Below, piece after piece: positions 1 through 8,910 of a stretch of 35,372 nucleotides of DNA. Position numbers and translations under genes: made by a program. The first letter of the stretch is position 1. Every line of letters begins with the position of its first letter. The notes beneath the pieces were generated by a model. It was given only the letters and a program-made list of their open reading frames with translations. It was not told the DNA's origin and did no database searches. Origin of the DNA: a virus; IMG/VR virus record IMGVR_UViG_3300021964_005792, positions 1-35,372 of that record. One strand, written 5' to 3'.

Positions 1-759
1 CTATCATCTATAATGAATAAGGCTACAGAGGCAAAGTATCGATTTGGTACGACTGGTACTTTAGATGGCACTCAGACCCACAAACTTGTTCTTGAAGGGC
101 TATTTGGTCCTGTATACAAAGTAACCACTACTAAGGACCTACAAGATAATGACACTCTTGCCCCATTAGAGATTACTATGCTAGTAATGAACTATGGCGA
201 GCAAGTGCGACAAGACTTTGGTAAAAAGACTTACCAAGAAGAGATAGAGTTTATTGTTAAGAATGAAAAGCGTAATAATTTTATACGCAACCTCACACTA
301 GATCAAAACGGTAACACTTTAGTGTTGTATCAACTGGTAGAAAAGCACGGTCGTGTCCTTTATGATTTGATAAGTAATAAGGCTGAGCTGGATCGTAAAG
401 TGTTCTTTGTCTCGGGCGAAGTAGGTGCAAACGATCGCGAGGCTATTCGACGAATTGTTGAAAAGCAGAATAATGCTATTATAGTAGCATCGATGGGTAC
501 GTTTAGTACAGGTATCAACATCAAGAACCTACACAATATTATCTTTGCGTCGCCGTCGAAGTCGCAGATACGTGTTCTGCAAAGTATTGGTAGAGGTCTT
601 CGCAAGGCAGATGATGGCTCTACCACACAGCTATATGACATTGCTGATGATCTTCATTGGAAGGGTCGACAGAACTTTACACTCCTTCATTCAGCTGAAA
701 GAGCAAAGATATATAACAAAGAGCAATTCAAACACAAACTAATAAAGGTAGATCTCTGA
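1..759 (+). CDS. uvsW: UvsW-like RNA-DNA/recombination helicase, C-terminal part (5' truncated by window)
   Basis: The frame is open from base 1, so the start and the Walker A domain lie outside the window. The visible part is the second half of a superfamily 2 helicase: a motif III-like GTTGTLDGT, then a RecA-like domain 2 with ASMGTFSTGIN (motif V) and QSIGRGLRK (motif VI arginine fingers). In T4, UvsW unwinds R-loops and branched recombination intermediates and ends origin-dependent replication. The stop overlaps the next start (TGATG), so the genes are probably translationally coupled. The order uvsW then 55 fits marine T4-like phages. Family assignment is strong; completeness of the N-terminus cannot be judged. 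Confidence 0.9.
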   Translation, partial: LSSIMNKATEAKYRFGTTGTLDGTQTHKLVLEGLFGPVYKVTTTKDLQDNDTLAPLEITMLVMNYGEQVRQDFGKKTYQEEIEFIVKNEKRNNFIRNLTLDQNGNTLVLYQLVEKHGRVLYDLISNKAELDRKVFFVSGEVGANDREAIRRIVEKQNNAIIVASMGTFSTGINIKNLHNIIFASPSKSQIRVLQSIGRGLRKADDGSTTQLYDIADDLHWKGRQNFTLLHSAERAKIYNKEQFKHKLIKVDL

Positions 760-1202
760 TGTCAATGATCCGTCAGTTCAAATTAAATAACGGTGAAGAG
801 ATTATTTGTGAAGTATTAGAGTGGAACAGCGATAATGATCCGACTATTGTTATTAGACATGGGTTTCGTTTAGTAACGGTAGAAGATCCCAAGATTGGTT
901 TTAGATATTTTACGTTTCGTCCGTGGATGACGTACATGGATCAGCCAGATAAAGAAATGATTATTAATGCGGTTAATATAATTGGAGAAAGTACCCCGAC
1001 AGGTAAACTATTAGAAAATTATGACCTAACAGTACAAGCTGCATACGAATCAGCTGCGCAGCCAGAGGAAGAATCGATTAATACAACCGCGGTAAACGAA
1101 GAAGAAGCTTTTGAGTCTCTACGTAAAAAATTTCTTGTTATGGTTCAGGGTGACTCAGAAGAAGACGAGATTGTTACATCCCCCAACAGTAAATTGCACT
1201 AA
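759..1202 (+). CDS. Conserved phage protein of unknown function, possible Sm-like small beta-barrel
   Basis: This 147-residue acidic protein begins with a strand-rich segment (QFKLNNGEEIICEVLEW), whose pattern resembles Sm/Lsm-like small barrels. A low-complexity Glu-rich tail follows. The ATG at 759 overlaps the uvsW stop; a second in-frame ATG lies two codons downstream. It lies between uvsW and gene 55 and is coupled to both neighbours by overlap, so it is probably co-transcribed with replication genes. The Sm-like idea is only a pattern impression. Confidence 0.75.
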   Translation: MSMIRQFKLNNGEEIICEVLEWNSDNDPTIVIRHGFRLVTVEDPKIGFRYFTFRPWMTYMDQPDKEMIINAVNIIGESTPTGKLLENYDLTVQAAYESAAQPEEESINTTAVNEEEAFESLRKKFLVMVQGDSEEDEIVTSPNSKLH

Positions 1203-1831
1203 TGATTAAATACGATTGTGATGCATGGAAAGCATATCCAGAGCACAGGCACTGGTTTAATAAATTGTGGCTCGCTACTATTATGGGCTATAGATGTGGT
1301 CCTTGTGGGGTAGCGCCCGACGTTACCGGTGAATATTGTGTGCGGCCAATCTATAACTTAAGTGGTATGGGTGTAGGAGCGCAGCTGAAAGTGATATCCG
1401 CTGGTGATACTACTCAAGTTCCTCCTGGCTATTTTTGGACTGAGTGGTTTGATGGGGTTCATAAAACAGTCGACTATGTATGGGACGATAACCGTTGGAG
1501 ACCCACAAACTGTTGGATTGGTATTAACAAACCAGAAAATCTTTCTCGTTTTGTTCGTTGGGATAAAACGAATGAGTGTATGCCCGCTCCTTTGTATATG
1601 AATACTCTAAGTGATGTAGAGCATATTAATATTGAATTCATTGGATCTAAGGTTGTTGAGGTTCACCTCAGAGGTTCTACTGATCCAAAAGCAACCGCGT
1701 TTGTTCCTATATGGGAAGACCAAGCAGATGAGATAGAAAAGTTTGAGAGTCTTGGTTATGAATTCATTGATGACTATGATGATGCAGATGGGTTCTTAGA
1801 AATTCCCCGCTTAGGGTTTTGTGTAAAATAA
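1202..1831 (+). CDS. Hypothetical phage protein, Trp/Cys-rich N-terminal half
   Basis: I do not recognise this 209-residue protein. The first 120 residues are rich in Trp, Tyr and Cys, including a YRCGPCG segment, and are followed by an acidic C-terminal half (DDYDDADG). There is no signal peptide or membrane segment. Its ATG overlaps the previous stop (TAATG). It is the last gene before a 134-bp non-coding gap containing a promoter, so it probably ends the uvsW transcription unit. Confidence 0.7.
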   Translation: MIKYDCDAWKAYPEHRHWFNKLWLATIMGYRCGPCGVAPDVTGEYCVRPIYNLSGMGVGAQLKVISAGDTTQVPPGYFWTEWFDGVHKTVDYVWDDNRWRPTNCWIGINKPENLSRFVRWDKTNECMPAPLYMNTLSDVEHINIEFIGSKVVEVHLRGSTDPKATAFVPIWEDQADEIEKFESLGYEFIDDYDDADGFLEIPRLGFCVK

Positions 1832-1908
1832 TTCCAGTATTCACTGCCCCCCATCCACAAAAGGGATTGTACAGGAAAAAAACGTTTCAGTCAACATATT
1901 TTTAGTAG

Positions 1909-1937
1909 TTGATTTTTATTGATTGCTACTATATAAT
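1909..1937 (+). promoter_or_regulatory. Sigma70-type promoter for gene 55
   Basis: A -35 hexamer TTGATT at 1909-1914 and a perfect -10 TATAAT at 1932-1937 are separated by 17 bp. The promoter sits in the 134-bp gap (1832-1965) before gene 55, an AT-rich stretch without an ORF. The host vegetative RNA polymerase should read it, so it is an early-type promoter that would start expression of the late sigma factor. Confidence 0.8.
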
Positions 1938-1965
1938 TCTTTATTATTTTTAACTATAACATATT

Positions 1966-2556
1966 ATGCCCATGAGCGCCAAAGAAAAACCACATTATGT
2001 AAACAATCGTGAGTTCTCCGAAGCTGTTGTTGACTATTGCAGATCAGCACAAGAAGCAAAGAATAACAACACTGATGTACCAATCGTACCGAACTATATT
2101 GCTGAGTGCTTCCTAAAGATTGCAGAGGGTTTGTCTCATAAGGCAAACTTTATCCGATACACATATCGTGAAGAGATGGTAATGGATGCTGTTGAAAATT
2201 GTCTGAAAGCAATAGAGAATTACAATATTGAAACTGCTACCCGTACTGGTTTACCTAACGCGTTTGCATACTTCACTCAGATCTCGTGGTATGCTTTTCT
2301 AAGACGGATTGCTAAAGAAAAGAAACAACAGGATGTTAAGCTCCGCTACATTACACACAATGGATTTGAAGAGTATGTTGAGGTCGAAGACATACAAGAT
2401 GAACAAGCATTGCGTTCGTTTGTTGATCAACTAAAAGACAGAATTGACAAAGTAAAAGAAAAGGATGCAGAGTTCAAAGAATATGCTCTTGAAGAGAAGA
2501 GACGGAAACGGTCAGTATATGTGGACTCTGATTTGAGAGATTTTTTAGAGGATTGA
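1966..2556 (+). CDS. 55: gp55 late-transcription sigma factor
   Basis: This 196-residue protein matches T4 gp55 in length and in its pattern: an N-terminal YVNN element, then IAEGLSHKANFIRYTYREEM, a sigma region 2-like helix with AFAYFTQISWYAFLRRIAKEK, and an acidic C-terminal end DLRDFLED. The last of these corresponds to the short hydrophobic/acidic clamp-binding epitope that couples gp55 to gp45. gp55 redirects host RNA polymerase to TATAAATA-type late promoters. The ATG at 1966 follows the promoter at 1909-1937; a second ATG two codons later is possible. NATAAATA sites at 10581, 11261, 30970 and 33252 are its likely targets. Confidence 0.93.
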   Translation: MPMSAKEKPHYVNNREFSEAVVDYCRSAQEAKNNNTDVPIVPNYIAECFLKIAEGLSHKANFIRYTYREEMVMDAVENCLKAIENYNIETATRTGLPNAFAYFTQISWYAFLRRIAKEKKQQDVKLRYITHNGFEEYVEVEDIQDEQALRSFVDQLKDRIDKVKEKDAEFKEYALEEKRRKRSVYVDSDLRDFLED

Positions 2557-2557
2557 C

Positions 2558-3331
2558 ATGAGAAGCATTTTAATTACTGGTGCGGACGGTATGGTCGGTA
2601 GAAACCTGACAAAATTTTACCATCAGAGAGGAACTGTCGTTACGCCGTTTGAAGGAGATTGTACAAAAGCATCAGAATGGGAAAAGTACTCAAAGTTAAA
2701 GTACCATGCAATCATCCACCTTGCAGCATATCCAGGCGTCCGTACTTCATTTGAGATGCCGGATCGCTACTACTACAACAACACAATGTGTATGGAAAAC
2801 TTCTTGGTGTATGGCGTACACATGACCGACAAGCTGTTATATGCATCTTCATCCAATGCGAAAGAGTGGTGGCTCAATCCATATGCTGGAACAAAGAAGA
2901 TGTGTGAGCTGATGGCGAGACGGTATAAAGCTGTTGGGATGAGATTCCACACTGTTTTCCCAGGCCGCGATGATATGCTGTTTAGGAAACTTGAGCGTGG
3001 TGATGTGACATACGTCAACAAACATCACACAAGGGACTTTATCCATGTCCGCGATTTGTGCGAGGCAATTGATACTATTGTAAAGAACTTTGATAGTGTG
3101 TATAATACCACATTGAAGCCTGGCACTCATTCGCCGGGTGTTGTTGACATTGGTACGGGACACACCACACCAGTTCCCGAAGTGGCAAAAATTATGGGTT
3201 ACACTGGTGAGTATGTAGAAACAGAAGCCAAAGGCGAACGTGAATCAACTCGTGCTGATGTAGAGTATTTGTTAAAGTTAGGTTGGACTCCTAAGAGGAA
3301 TATATTGGATGTTAATTGCCATACTGAATGA
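2558..3331 (+). CDS. NAD-dependent epimerase/dehydratase (extended SDR family)
   Basis: A Rossmann N-terminus carries the SDR glycine motif GADGMVG (residues 8-14), a LAAYPGV strand, and YAGTKK (the YxxxK catalytic pair). The later segment HTRDFIHVRDLCEAI is typical of sugar-nucleotide epimerases. At 257 residues it is shorter than the usual 300-340, apparently lacking part of the substrate-binding domain. The substrate is unknown; a nucleotide sugar is likely. It is inserted between genes 55 and 47, overlaps gene 47 by 23 bp, and starts one base after the gene 55 stop. It may act with the UDP-sugar dehydrogenase-like gene at 17012. Confidence 0.85.
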   Translation: MRSILITGADGMVGRNLTKFYHQRGTVVTPFEGDCTKASEWEKYSKLKYHAIIHLAAYPGVRTSFEMPDRYYYNNTMCMENFLVYGVHMTDKLLYASSSNAKEWWLNPYAGTKKMCELMARRYKAVGMRFHTVFPGRDDMLFRKLERGDVTYVNKHHTRDFIHVRDLCEAIDTIVKNFDSVYNTTLKPGTHSPGVVDIGTGHTTPVPEVAKIMGYTGEYVETEAKGERESTRADVEYLLKLGWTPKRNILDVNCHTE

Positions 3332-4370
3332 TACACATGCTGGTATCCGTAACTCGTCGGATATCTTTCTTGATTACCAAGAAAAGTTTTATGAGGATGT
3401 CTTTTTTCCATATCTACTAAATAATAACATCAAACATATTCTCCATCTCGGAGACTATTACGATAATCGGAAGTTTATCAACTTCAAGGCTTTGCATAGA
3501 AACCGTAAGATGTTTCTAGCTAAGCTACGTGAGTATGGTATCACAATGGATATTATTTGTGGCAACCATGACACGTTTTATAAAAACACAAATGACCTAA
3601 ACAGTTTGAAAGAGCTGCTCGGTCATTATATGAATGAGGTACATATTGTCCACGAGCCGACTGTTGTTGATTATGATGGGCTGCATATGGGGCTTATCCC
3701 TTGGATTGCACCTGATAGCGAGTCTAGCACTCTAAAGTTTCTAGAAAACTGTAAAGCTGATATTATTGGAGGTCACTTTGAACTAAAAGGGTTTGAGGTG
3801 ATGAGAGGTATTGAGCAACACGATGGTATGGATCCGTCTGTACTTGAGCGGTTTGAACTTGTAATATCAGGTCACTACCACACAAAGTCGAATAAAGGTA
3901 ACATCCATTACCTTGGTGCACAGATGGAGTTCTTCTCCAATGATGCGGACGATCCGAAGTACTTTCACGTGCTCGATACAAATACACGAGAACTAACAGC
4001 TGTCCGTAATCCTCATACTATCTTCAAAAAGATCTACTATGATGATAGCAAACAAGACTATCTCCAGTACGATGTTGATGATTGTGAGAACAAGTTTGTC
4101 AAAGTAATCGTAATGAACAAGACAGACTCGTTTATGTTCGATAGGTTTATCGATCGTATCCAGAACCGTCGAGTGCACGAGCTAAAGATTGCAGAGAACT
4201 TCTCCGAGTTTGTTGGTAATGCTGTTGGCGATGAGCAGGTATCGCTAGAGGATACGACGACTCTATTGAACAGTTACATTGATGCAGTCGATACCGATCT
4301 GGACAAAGACCGAATCAAGAATCAGATGGGTGATCTGATGATCGAAGCTCAGACAATGGAAGTTGCATGA
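3309..4370 (+). CDS. 47: gp47 recombination endonuclease subunit (Mre11/SbcD-like)
   Basis: This is a metallophosphoesterase with its motifs in order: NDTHAG (about residue 7), LGDYYDN (about 47), GNHDT (about 86), GGHFE (about 153) and SGHYHT (about 186). These His, Asp and Asn residues bind two metal ions. The protein pairs with gp46 to resect double-strand ends for recombination-dependent replication. The 353-residue length fits the T4 protein. The start overlaps the preceding epimerase; the downstream 74-residue ORF and gp46 are coupled by 4-bp overlaps. Confidence 0.95.
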   Translation: MLIAILNDTHAGIRNSSDIFLDYQEKFYEDVFFPYLLNNNIKHILHLGDYYDNRKFINFKALHRNRKMFLAKLREYGITMDIICGNHDTFYKNTNDLNSLKELLGHYMNEVHIVHEPTVVDYDGLHMGLIPWIAPDSESSTLKFLENCKADIIGGHFELKGFEVMRGIEQHDGMDPSVLERFELVISGHYHTKSNKGNIHYLGAQMEFFSNDADDPKYFHVLDTNTRELTAVRNPHTIFKKIYYDDSKQDYLQYDVDDCENKFVKVIVMNKTDSFMFDRFIDRIQNRRVHELKIAENFSEFVGNAVGDEQVSLEDTTTLLNSYIDAVDTDLDKDRIKNQMGDLMIEAQTMEVA

Positions 4371-4591
4371 AGATTATTCACATCAACAGGAATGTGATCC
4401 AACGTAATGCAAAGCGCGGATTAGAAGAACCTGTATGCAGAGTTGAAGAAAACGGTTGCGTAACATACTGTATGGAGGTTATAATCAACGGTCCGTCTCG
4501 TATGGTATACCGACCGGAGAAGCCACGTCCATGCGGTGCTAAGCTGTGGATAGAAACTGACAGTGAACTTGAACTAATTGGTATTAAATGA
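4367..4591 (+). CDS. Small conserved protein between gp47 and gp46
   Basis: This is a 74-residue protein of mostly beta-strand character, with two Cys in the middle and a PRPCGAK turn. Its ATG overlaps the gp47 stop (ATGA) and its stop overlaps the gp46 start (ATGATT around 4588), so the three genes form one coupled unit. T4-like phages commonly carry small unknown ORFs here. I assign no function. Confidence 0.75.
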   Translation: MKIIHINRNVIQRNAKRGLEEPVCRVEENGCVTYCMEVIINGPSRMVYRPEKPRPCGAKLWIETDSELELIGIK

Positions 4592-6318
4592 TTGTATTCA
4601 AAACTCTCAAGTGGAAGAATTTCTTATCGACAGGAAATAAATTCACAGAGATAGATTTCCAACGTAATCCTACTACACTTGTTGTTGGCCACAATGGTGC
4701 CGGCAAATCGACCATGCTTGACGCTTTGTCGTTTGCATTATTTGGTAAGGCGCATCGGAACATTAGCAAGCCACAACTACTAAACTCTATCAATAACAAG
4801 CAATGTGTCGTTGAAGTTCAGTTTAATGTATCTGGATCTGAGTTTAAGATTGTCAGAGGTATCAAGCCAGGTATCTTTGAGATATGGAAGAATGGTGAGT
4901 TGATTAATCAAGACTCGCATTCTCGCGAGTATCAGAAGATACTTGAGCAGAACATTATTAAACTGAACCATAAGTCGTTCCATCAGATTGTTGTGTTGGG
5001 GTCGTCTTCGTTTATTCCGTTCATGCAATTATCTGCGCAGAATAGACGAGATGTGATTGAGGATCTTCTTGATATCAATATCTTCTCAAAGATGAATGGT
5101 ATCCTTAAAGAGAAGACCAGTGAACTAAAAGAGAACATTAGGCAGCTTAGTTATGAAATCGATATTGCAAAGACCAGAATCGAAGCGCAGGCAAAGTATA
5201 TTAAAGAAGTACAACAGCTTACACAAGCGAACATCGATTCGAAGAACACCGCTATACTATCGAAACAAGATGAGATCCATCAGCGAGTTGATCAGAACGA
5301 GGTTCTATCCGAAAAGATTGAGTACAACCAACAGTACATTGATGACCGAATTGCCAAACTCACGGATAAGCACACGGCGCTTGTTCAATACCAAGCGCAG
5401 TTTAAGCAGCAGATGGCTACCGTCGCCAAGGATGCGAGGTTCTATGAAGAGAATGAGACTTGCCCGACTTGCGACCAAGACATCAGTGAGGGTCTACGCA
5501 GCACAAAACTTTCTCACGCCAAGGCGCGAGCTAAAGAACTCAAAGAGGCTATGGACCGCGCCGTTACAGAGTCGGATGCTGTATCAAAAAATCTTGAGGA
5601 AGCTAACACATCGTTATCAGAACTACGTGGATGGCAGAACACACTATTGTCTAACACTAAAGAAATTAGTAGGCTACAGAGTGAGATTGATAGTCTCAGA
5701 GATGAAATTAGCACCAGCGCAGTTGCCGATCTTAACGCAGCCAAGCAAGAGCTACAGCAATATAACAAACAACGAGATGATCTGACAGAGAAGAAGCTCG
5801 AGCTGAATGAACAGCAGCAGTACAATACTGTTATCAGCGAGATGCTGAAGGATACAGGTATCAAGACAAAGATTATTAAACAGTATCTTCCTGTGATTAA
5901 TCGTTTGGTCAACCAGTACCTACAAGTACTTGACTTCTTTGTTCACTTTGATCTTGACGAGTCGTTTCAAGAGACGATTCGTTCTAGACACCGAGATGGG
6001 TTTTCATATGATTCTTTCTCGGAGGGAGAAAAGCAACGTATCGATCTGGCGTTGCTGTTTACGTGGCGGATGGTTGCAAAGATGAAGAACTCAGTATCAA
6101 CTAATCTATTGATACTAGATGAAACATTTGACTCTTCGCTAGATTATGAAGGAGTTGATAATTTGATGAAAATCATTTATACTCTAGGTGATGACACCAA
6201 TGTGTTTGTTATCTCACACAAAGGTGATATTCTTGACGGTAAGTTTACATCTAAGATTGAGTTTGCCAAAGAGAAGAACTTTAGTCAAATAAAAGGAAAA
6301 GAAAATGCAGTTGTCTAG
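4588..6318 (+). CDS. 46: gp46 recombination endonuclease subunit (Rad50/SbcC-like ATPase)
   Basis: The SMC-type layout is complete in 576 residues: Walker A GHNGAGKST (residues 34-42), two coiled-coil arms around a CPTC zinc hook (about residues 292-295), the signature FSEGEKQR (about 477), and Walker B LLILDET (about 507) followed by the D-loop. It is the ATPase partner of gp47 in end resection. It overlaps gene 45 by 14 bp. The N-terminal YxxFLSTGN-like start is shared with other phage gp46 proteins. Confidence 0.96.
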   Translation: MIVFKTLKWKNFLSTGNKFTEIDFQRNPTTLVVGHNGAGKSTMLDALSFALFGKAHRNISKPQLLNSINNKQCVVEVQFNVSGSEFKIVRGIKPGIFEIWKNGELINQDSHSREYQKILEQNIIKLNHKSFHQIVVLGSSSFIPFMQLSAQNRRDVIEDLLDINIFSKMNGILKEKTSELKENIRQLSYEIDIAKTRIEAQAKYIKEVQQLTQANIDSKNTAILSKQDEIHQRVDQNEVLSEKIEYNQQYIDDRIAKLTDKHTALVQYQAQFKQQMATVAKDARFYEENETCPTCDQDISEGLRSTKLSHAKARAKELKEAMDRAVTESDAVSKNLEEANTSLSELRGWQNTLLSNTKEISRLQSEIDSLRDEISTSAVADLNAAKQELQQYNKQRDDLTEKKLELNEQQQYNTVISEMLKDTGIKTKIIKQYLPVINRLVNQYLQVLDFFVHFDLDESFQETIRSRHRDGFSYDSFSEGEKQRIDLALLFTWRMVAKMKNSVSTNLLILDETFDSSLDYEGVDNLMKIIYTLGDDTNVFVISHKGDILDGKFTSKIEFAKEKNFSQIKGKENAVV

Positions 6319-6985
6319 CTTCACTATGCAAGTTCTGAAGAACTTTGCGACTGTCAACTCTAATATTGTTATCAAGCCTGGTAGCACTATTATGACGATG
6401 TCAGAAGCTAAAAACATTCTCGGGTCTGCTACTGTAGAGGAGACTTTTGAGAAAGAGTTTGGTATCTACGATCTATCAGAGTTTCTCTCTGCTATGGGTC
6501 TTGTAGATAATCCTCATCTTCGTTTCGAAGATAACTTTGTAAAGATTACTGATGCATCTGGTCGTGCTAATATTAAATATTATTATTCGTCACCAGAGAT
6601 GCTAACGTCACCCGCTAAAGGTATTACGATGCCTGAAGCTGATGTTAGTTTTACTCTAGATGAAACCACACTAGGTAACTTGAAGCGCGCGGCTGGTGTA
6701 CTTGGACATAGCGAATTGTCTATTACTCCAGGTAGCGGATGCATCACCCTATCTGTTGTTGCGTCGGATAATGCAACATCTAACGTGTATTCTATTGACG
6801 TTGATGGTGAGTTTAAGTCTGACAACTTCAACTTTATTATGGGTATTAACAATCTACGAATGATCCCAGCTAGCTATCAAGTGGATATTTCGTCGAAGTT
6901 AATTTCCCAATTCACCAGTACCGATGACGGGAAGGACCTGAAGTACTGGGTAGCGTTAGAAAAGTCCTCCACATTTGAATCCTAG
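6305..6985 (+). CDS. 45: gp45 DNA polymerase sliding clamp
   Basis: This 226-residue protein has the gp45 pattern: an N-terminal strand-helix unit (TMQVLKNFATVNSNIVIKPG), FGIYDLSEFLSAMGL, and a second repeat with NFIMGINNLRMIPASYQV. It would form a trimeric clamp that tethers gp43 and activates gp55-dependent late transcription. An AGGAG-like site precedes the next gene directly. The start ATG lies inside the gp46 end, as is common in this operon. Confidence 0.95.
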   Translation: MQLSSFTMQVLKNFATVNSNIVIKPGSTIMTMSEAKNILGSATVEETFEKEFGIYDLSEFLSAMGLVDNPHLRFEDNFVKITDASGRANIKYYYSSPEMLTSPAKGITMPEADVSFTLDETTLGNLKRAAGVLGHSELSITPGSGCITLSVVASDNATSNVYSIDVDGEFKSDNFNFIMGINNLRMIPASYQVDISSKLISQFTSTDDGKDLKYWVALEKSSTFES

Positions 6986-6993
6986 GAGTTATT

Positions 6994-7212
6994 ATGACTG
7001 AACATAAACAAATGTACGATCTAGCTAATCGTATTAGCCGCAGCGCTATTGCTGTAATCGATGCTGTCACGCAACGTGGTGGCTTCAAAGGTGAAGAGCT
7101 AAGTACCATTGGTGGCTTGCGCGACCAGTGTACCCAAGCTGTTCAGCTTGCTGAGACGTTCCAACAACAGTTGGCGGAAGCTCAGGCCGCAGCACCTGCT
7201 GCTAAAAAGTAA
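6994..7212 (+). CDS. Small helical protein between gp45 and gp44
   Basis: This is a 72-residue, predicted all-helical protein ending in an Ala/Gln-rich and Lys tail. The ATG at 6994 has AGGAG about 8 bp upstream. Small ORFs flank gene 45 in T4 (for example rpbA on the other side), but I see no sequence similarity to RpbA. Its placement suggests a role in replication or clamp-coupled transcription, as inference only. Confidence 0.7.
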   Translation: MTEHKQMYDLANRISRSAIAVIDAVTQRGGFKGEELSTIGGLRDQCTQAVQLAETFQQQLAEAQAAAPAAKK

Positions 7213-7241
7213 TTGAACAATAGACCGTTTTGATTTATAAT
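7213..7241 (+). promoter_or_regulatory. Sigma70-type promoter for gene 44
   Basis: TTGAAC (7213-7218) and a perfect TATAAT (7236-7241) are 17 bp apart, in the 54-bp gap before gp44. It gives the clamp-loader, RegA and radical-SAM segment its own early start. Confidence 0.8.
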
Positions 7242-7266
7242 TTATTCTTTGTTATGCGAGGTCTAT

Positions 7267-8202
7267 ATGTCCAACGACTTTCTATGGGTGGAGAAGTATC
7301 GTCCTAAAACAATTGACGATACTATCCTCCCCCAACAACTTAAACAGGTATTTCAATCAATTGTTACATCTGGCGATCTACCTAATATGCTTTTTGCTGG
7401 TACTGCGGGTCTTGGCAAAACTACTGTTGCTCGCGCTCTTTGTGACTCTCTTGATCTTGATTACATCGTTATCAATGGATCAGAAGAAGGGAATATCGAT
7501 ACCCTTAGAGGTAAGATTAAGCAGTTTGCATCATCCGTTTCCCTACAAGGCGGATACAAAGTTGTTATCCTCGATGAGGCTGACTATCTAAACCCACAGT
7601 CTACTCAACCTGCTCTTCGTGGCTTCATCGAAGAGTTTAGCAATAACTGTAGGTTCATCCTTACTTGTAACTTCAAGAATCGTATTATTGAGCCTCTACA
7701 CTCTCGGTGCGGTGTGTATGAGTTCAACACAAGTAAGAAGGATATGGCTGCGCTCGCTGCGCAGTTTATGAAGCGTCTTCAGTTCATTCTAAACAACGAA
7801 GGTGTACAGTATAACGACAAGCTCGTAGCCGAGCTAATCATGAAGCATGCACCTGACTGGCGTCGTATTATTAACGAGTGTCAGCGGTACAGTATTGGCG
7901 GTCAGCTTAATACTGATGCTCTTGTTAACTCTGCCTCTCAGTATACAGAACTGTTTACTCATCTTAAGGCTAAGGACTTTAAGAAGATGAGATTGTGGGT
8001 TGTCAACAACATGGATGTCGACACTGTCTCTATCTTCAGGGGTATCTACGATCGGATGGTTGATCATGTAACACCCGGCTCTATTCCTCAACTTGTATTG
8101 ATTTTAGCCGACTATCAATATAAGGACGCATTTGTTGCTGACCATGAGCTTAACGTAGTAGCATGCATGACGGAGGTTATGGCCAATGTTGAATTTGCGT
8201 GA
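7267..8202 (+). CDS. 44: gp44 clamp loader large subunit (AAA+ ATPase)
   Basis: This 311-residue AAA+ protein opens with FLWVEKYRPK, the typical clamp-loader start. Walker A AGTAGLGKT (about residues 44-52), Walker B VILDEAD (about 99-105) and the SRC motif (about 147-149, arginine finger) follow. It loads gp45 together with gp62. I chose the ATG at 7267 (GAGGT 6-10 bp upstream) over an in-frame TTG at 7249 because family members begin there. The 3' end overlaps a small membrane-protein ORF. Confidence 0.95.
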   Translation: MSNDFLWVEKYRPKTIDDTILPQQLKQVFQSIVTSGDLPNMLFAGTAGLGKTTVARALCDSLDLDYIVINGSEEGNIDTLRGKIKQFASSVSLQGGYKVVILDEADYLNPQSTQPALRGFIEEFSNNCRFILTCNFKNRIIEPLHSRCGVYEFNTSKKDMAALAAQFMKRLQFILNNEGVQYNDKLVAELIMKHAPDWRRIINECQRYSIGGQLNTDALVNSASQYTELFTHLKAKDFKKMRLWVVNNMDVDTVSIFRGIYDRMVDHVTPGSIPQLVLILADYQYKDAFVADHELNVVACMTEVMANVEFA

Positions 8203-8356
8203 GGTGTGGAAGACCTGGCAGTATGCTCTAGGTTCGTTTGAAGACAAGACAACAAAAGACTATGACAACAAGGTCACAGTAATACGTACATTTATTCTAA
8301 TATGGTACCTTGTTACTAATTCGTTTATTGTTGCTGGTGTATTGAGGCATTGGTAA
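8186..8356 (+). CDS. Small single-span membrane protein
   Basis: This 56-residue ORF runs from an ATG inside the gp44 end to a TAA that overlaps the next ATG (TAATG). The N-terminal half is charged (LREVWKTWQYALGSFEDK). The C-terminal half is one hydrophobic helix (TFILIWYLVTNSFIVAGV) ending in RHW. It probably sits in the inner membrane. Function unknown; it interrupts the usual gp44-gp62 adjacency. Confidence 0.7.
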   Translation: MLNLREVWKTWQYALGSFEDKTTKDYDNKVTVIRTFILIWYLVTNSFIVAGVLRHW

Positions 8357-8910
8357 TGTATACAAAAACCATTTGCACATCGAAAACCATTGAAATAATC
8401 TCAAGGCAGTTCTTTGAACACTATACTTTTCCTGTTGAAGGCCAGCCACGAATTGTAAATGTAGGTGACGTTGGTTATACTGCAGACTGTTCGCATATTG
8501 ATTGGGACCTTGCTGAGCTGCAAGATTTGATTGATGTCCCTCTCGATACTCCCAGACTGTTTATTGTCAAGCCAAATAATGTATTACCGGCGCACAAGGA
8601 CTGTGTTGGCAAAACTAAACAAGTAAGAGAGTGGGCGATAAACATTCCTGTATTTGGTTGCAACAGAGGTTACAACGTGTGGTATAATGATCAACAACAC
8701 TTTACATGTGAATATGTGTATCCATCAACATTTGTGTTGACGAGTCCTACACCACCCGCTAGTCATAAGGAAAAACTTGACAGTGTAAAATTATTCAGGA
8801 CCGATCTGTTTCACGCAGTAGACAATACAGATAATATAAACTATCGAGTTGTCCTTTCTGTTAGGTCATCACAAGATAGATCGTGGGGAGAAGTGTATGA
8901 ATCCATTTGA
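8356..8910 (+). CDS. 2-oxoglutarate/Fe(II) oxygenase-like protein
   Basis: This 184-residue protein has the layout of an aspartyl/asparaginyl hydroxylase-like double-stranded beta helix: VLPAHKDC (HxD-like metal ligands, about residues 77-80), WAINIPV, and a distal FHAVDN histidine followed by YRVVLSVR, whose Arg would bind 2-oxoglutarate. The substrate is unknown. The ATG at 8356 overlaps the previous stop; an in-frame TTG at 8350 is less likely. It overlaps the gp62 start by 14 bp. Family call is moderate. Confidence 0.65.
   Translation: MYTKTICTSKTIEIISRQFFEHYTFPVEGQPRIVNVGDVGYTADCSHIDWDLAELQDLIDVPLDTPRLFIVKPNNVLPAHKDCVGKTKQVREWAINIPVFGCNRGYNVWYNDQQHFTCEYVYPSTFVLTSPTPPASHKEKLDSVKLFRTDLFHAVDNTDNINYRVVLSVRSSQDRSWGEVYESI

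Noticed and set aside
1832-1908. Terminator after the 209-residue gene
   Set aside because: The C run and GGG nearby do not form a convincing stem followed by T residues.
5153-5785. 210-codon open frame within gp46
   Set aside because: Basic, low-quality translation overlapping the coiled-coil region of gp46; a shadow of a repetitive codon pattern.
7249-7266. Upstream TTG start for gp44
   Set aside because: The ATG at 7267 has a GAGGT site and matches the family N-terminus; the TTG extension adds six unsupported residues.
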